Shown here piece by piece: positions 63,752 to 64,000 of a stretch of 64,000 nucleotides of DNA. The notes beneath the pieces are model-generated. The model had not been told where the DNA came from. It made no database searches and was given only the letters and a program-made list of their open reading frames with translations. The DNA is from Terriglobia bacterium (lineage in GTDB: Bacteria; Acidobacteriota; Terriglobia; Versatilivoradales; Versatilivoraceae). The stretch is from assembly GCA_022452285.1 (NCBI GenBank), contig JAKUNG010000019.1, forward strand, positions 1 to 64,000, written 5' to 3'. Every line of letters begins with the position of its first letter. Within the stretch, counting starts at the first letter, position 1. Position numbers and translations under genes: made by a program.

Positions 63752-64000
63752 TGGTATAGCCTATTTTACCCTTAATGATTGTAGTGTGGACACTTAGGTC
63801 GTTTAAAAGTAGTAGAACCATGTCAGCATCGTTCCCTGGGGCGAGTGAACCTTTGGAGCCTTCTATTTTTAGAGATTCAGCAGGGTTTTTGGTTAGCATG
63901 AAAATGATCTCTTGAAGGGGCAACTTACTCCAATTTAGAAGGTTCCTCATAGCCTTATCCTGAGTTAAAGTGCTACCTGCTAATTTCCCTTCTGAATTAC
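63744..64000 (-). CDS. nagA: N-acetylglucosamine-6-phosphate deacetylase-like amidohydrolase, C-terminal fragment
   Basis: The frame continues to the window edge and encodes about 84 residues. GKLAGSTLTQDKAMRNL matches the NagA signature (GS-T-L motif), followed by LTKNPAESLKI, GSLAPGNDADMVLL and TIIKGKIGYTIG, the usual amidohydrolase C-terminal strands. NagA frees glucosamine-6-phosphate from GlcNAc-6-P. Stop TAA at 63744-63746 overlaps the murA TTG start. The 5' part is outside the window. Confidence 0.75.
   Translation of the reverse strand, partial: NSEGKLAGSTLTQDKAMRNLLNWSKLPLQEIIFMLTKNPAESLKIEGSKGSLAPGNDADMVLLLLNDLSVHTTIIKGKIGYTIG

Overview
The window comes from an AT-rich bacterial chromosome (roughly 35-40 % GC by eye). 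It encodes diderm traits: two large Oar-like TonB-dependent receptors with carboxypeptidase-regulatory domains, a Spy/CpxP-like periplasmic protein and lipoproteins. It also has a DUF1501 plus DUF1549/DUF1553 (PSD1) pair, Tat-exported enzymes and an ECF sigma/anti-sigma pair. This mix is most familiar from Acidobacteriota, and also from Planctomycetota/Verrucomicrobiota. I favour Acidobacteriota or a close relative, as an inference only. There are no rRNA genes, transposases, integrases, phage genes or CRISPR arrays.

1-14.8 kb: the tail of tufA, then the fused S10-spc-alpha super-operon, rpsJ to rplQ, all on the + strand, closed by a clear rho-independent terminator. adk and map are absent between secY and infA. 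rpmJ (37 aa) is present. S14, S4, L36 and, unusually visibly, L24 carry cysteine (zinc-type) motifs. Many ribosomal genes start with TTG. L30 has a lysine-rich N-terminal extension and L17 a lysine-rich C-terminal tail; both are built from tandem repeats and share the heptad KKVKASE.

14.8-26.7 kb: a Nudix ADP-ribose pyrophosphatase-like gene, pncB and pncA form an NAD-salvage group. A TonB receptor on the minus strand follows, then an ornithine-cyclodeaminase-family gene, lipB, pyruvate/2-oxoacid dehydrogenase E1-alpha, E1-beta and E2, and folE.

26.7-31.3 kb (minus): ECF sigma factor, anti-sigma factor, DUF4097-like protein, shikimate kinase, a secreted protein of unknown function and an M28 peptidase run in one direction and look like one transcription unit.

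31.7-42.3 kb: housekeeping genes nrdR, thiL, rnc, lepB, dgt (minus), a YfgM-like TPR protein (minus), a DinB-family protein and fabH, with several secreted or membrane-anchored unknowns, one of them carrying an HELFH metalloprotease-like motif.

42.5-48.2 kb: tRNA-Leu(CAA), an SRPBCC protein, a small membrane protein, a prohibitin-family protein, a long palindrome, a Spy-like protein with its own strong terminator, and an acyltransferase-3 protein whose membrane domain is interrupted by ankyrin repeats.

48.4-62.5 kb: probable carbohydrate/organic-matter degradation genes: DUF1501 and PSD1 proteins, a Tat-exported glycosidase-like protein, a sialidase-fold protein with four Asp boxes, a SAF-domain dehydrogenase, a lipoprotein, a second TonB receptor with an overlapping zinc-ribbon protein, and an MDR dehydrogenase. 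A 53-codon relic resembling the C-terminus of LOG-family proteins lies in the largest gap.

62.5-64 kb (minus): murA, overlapped by the end of a gene that looks like nagA and runs off the window.
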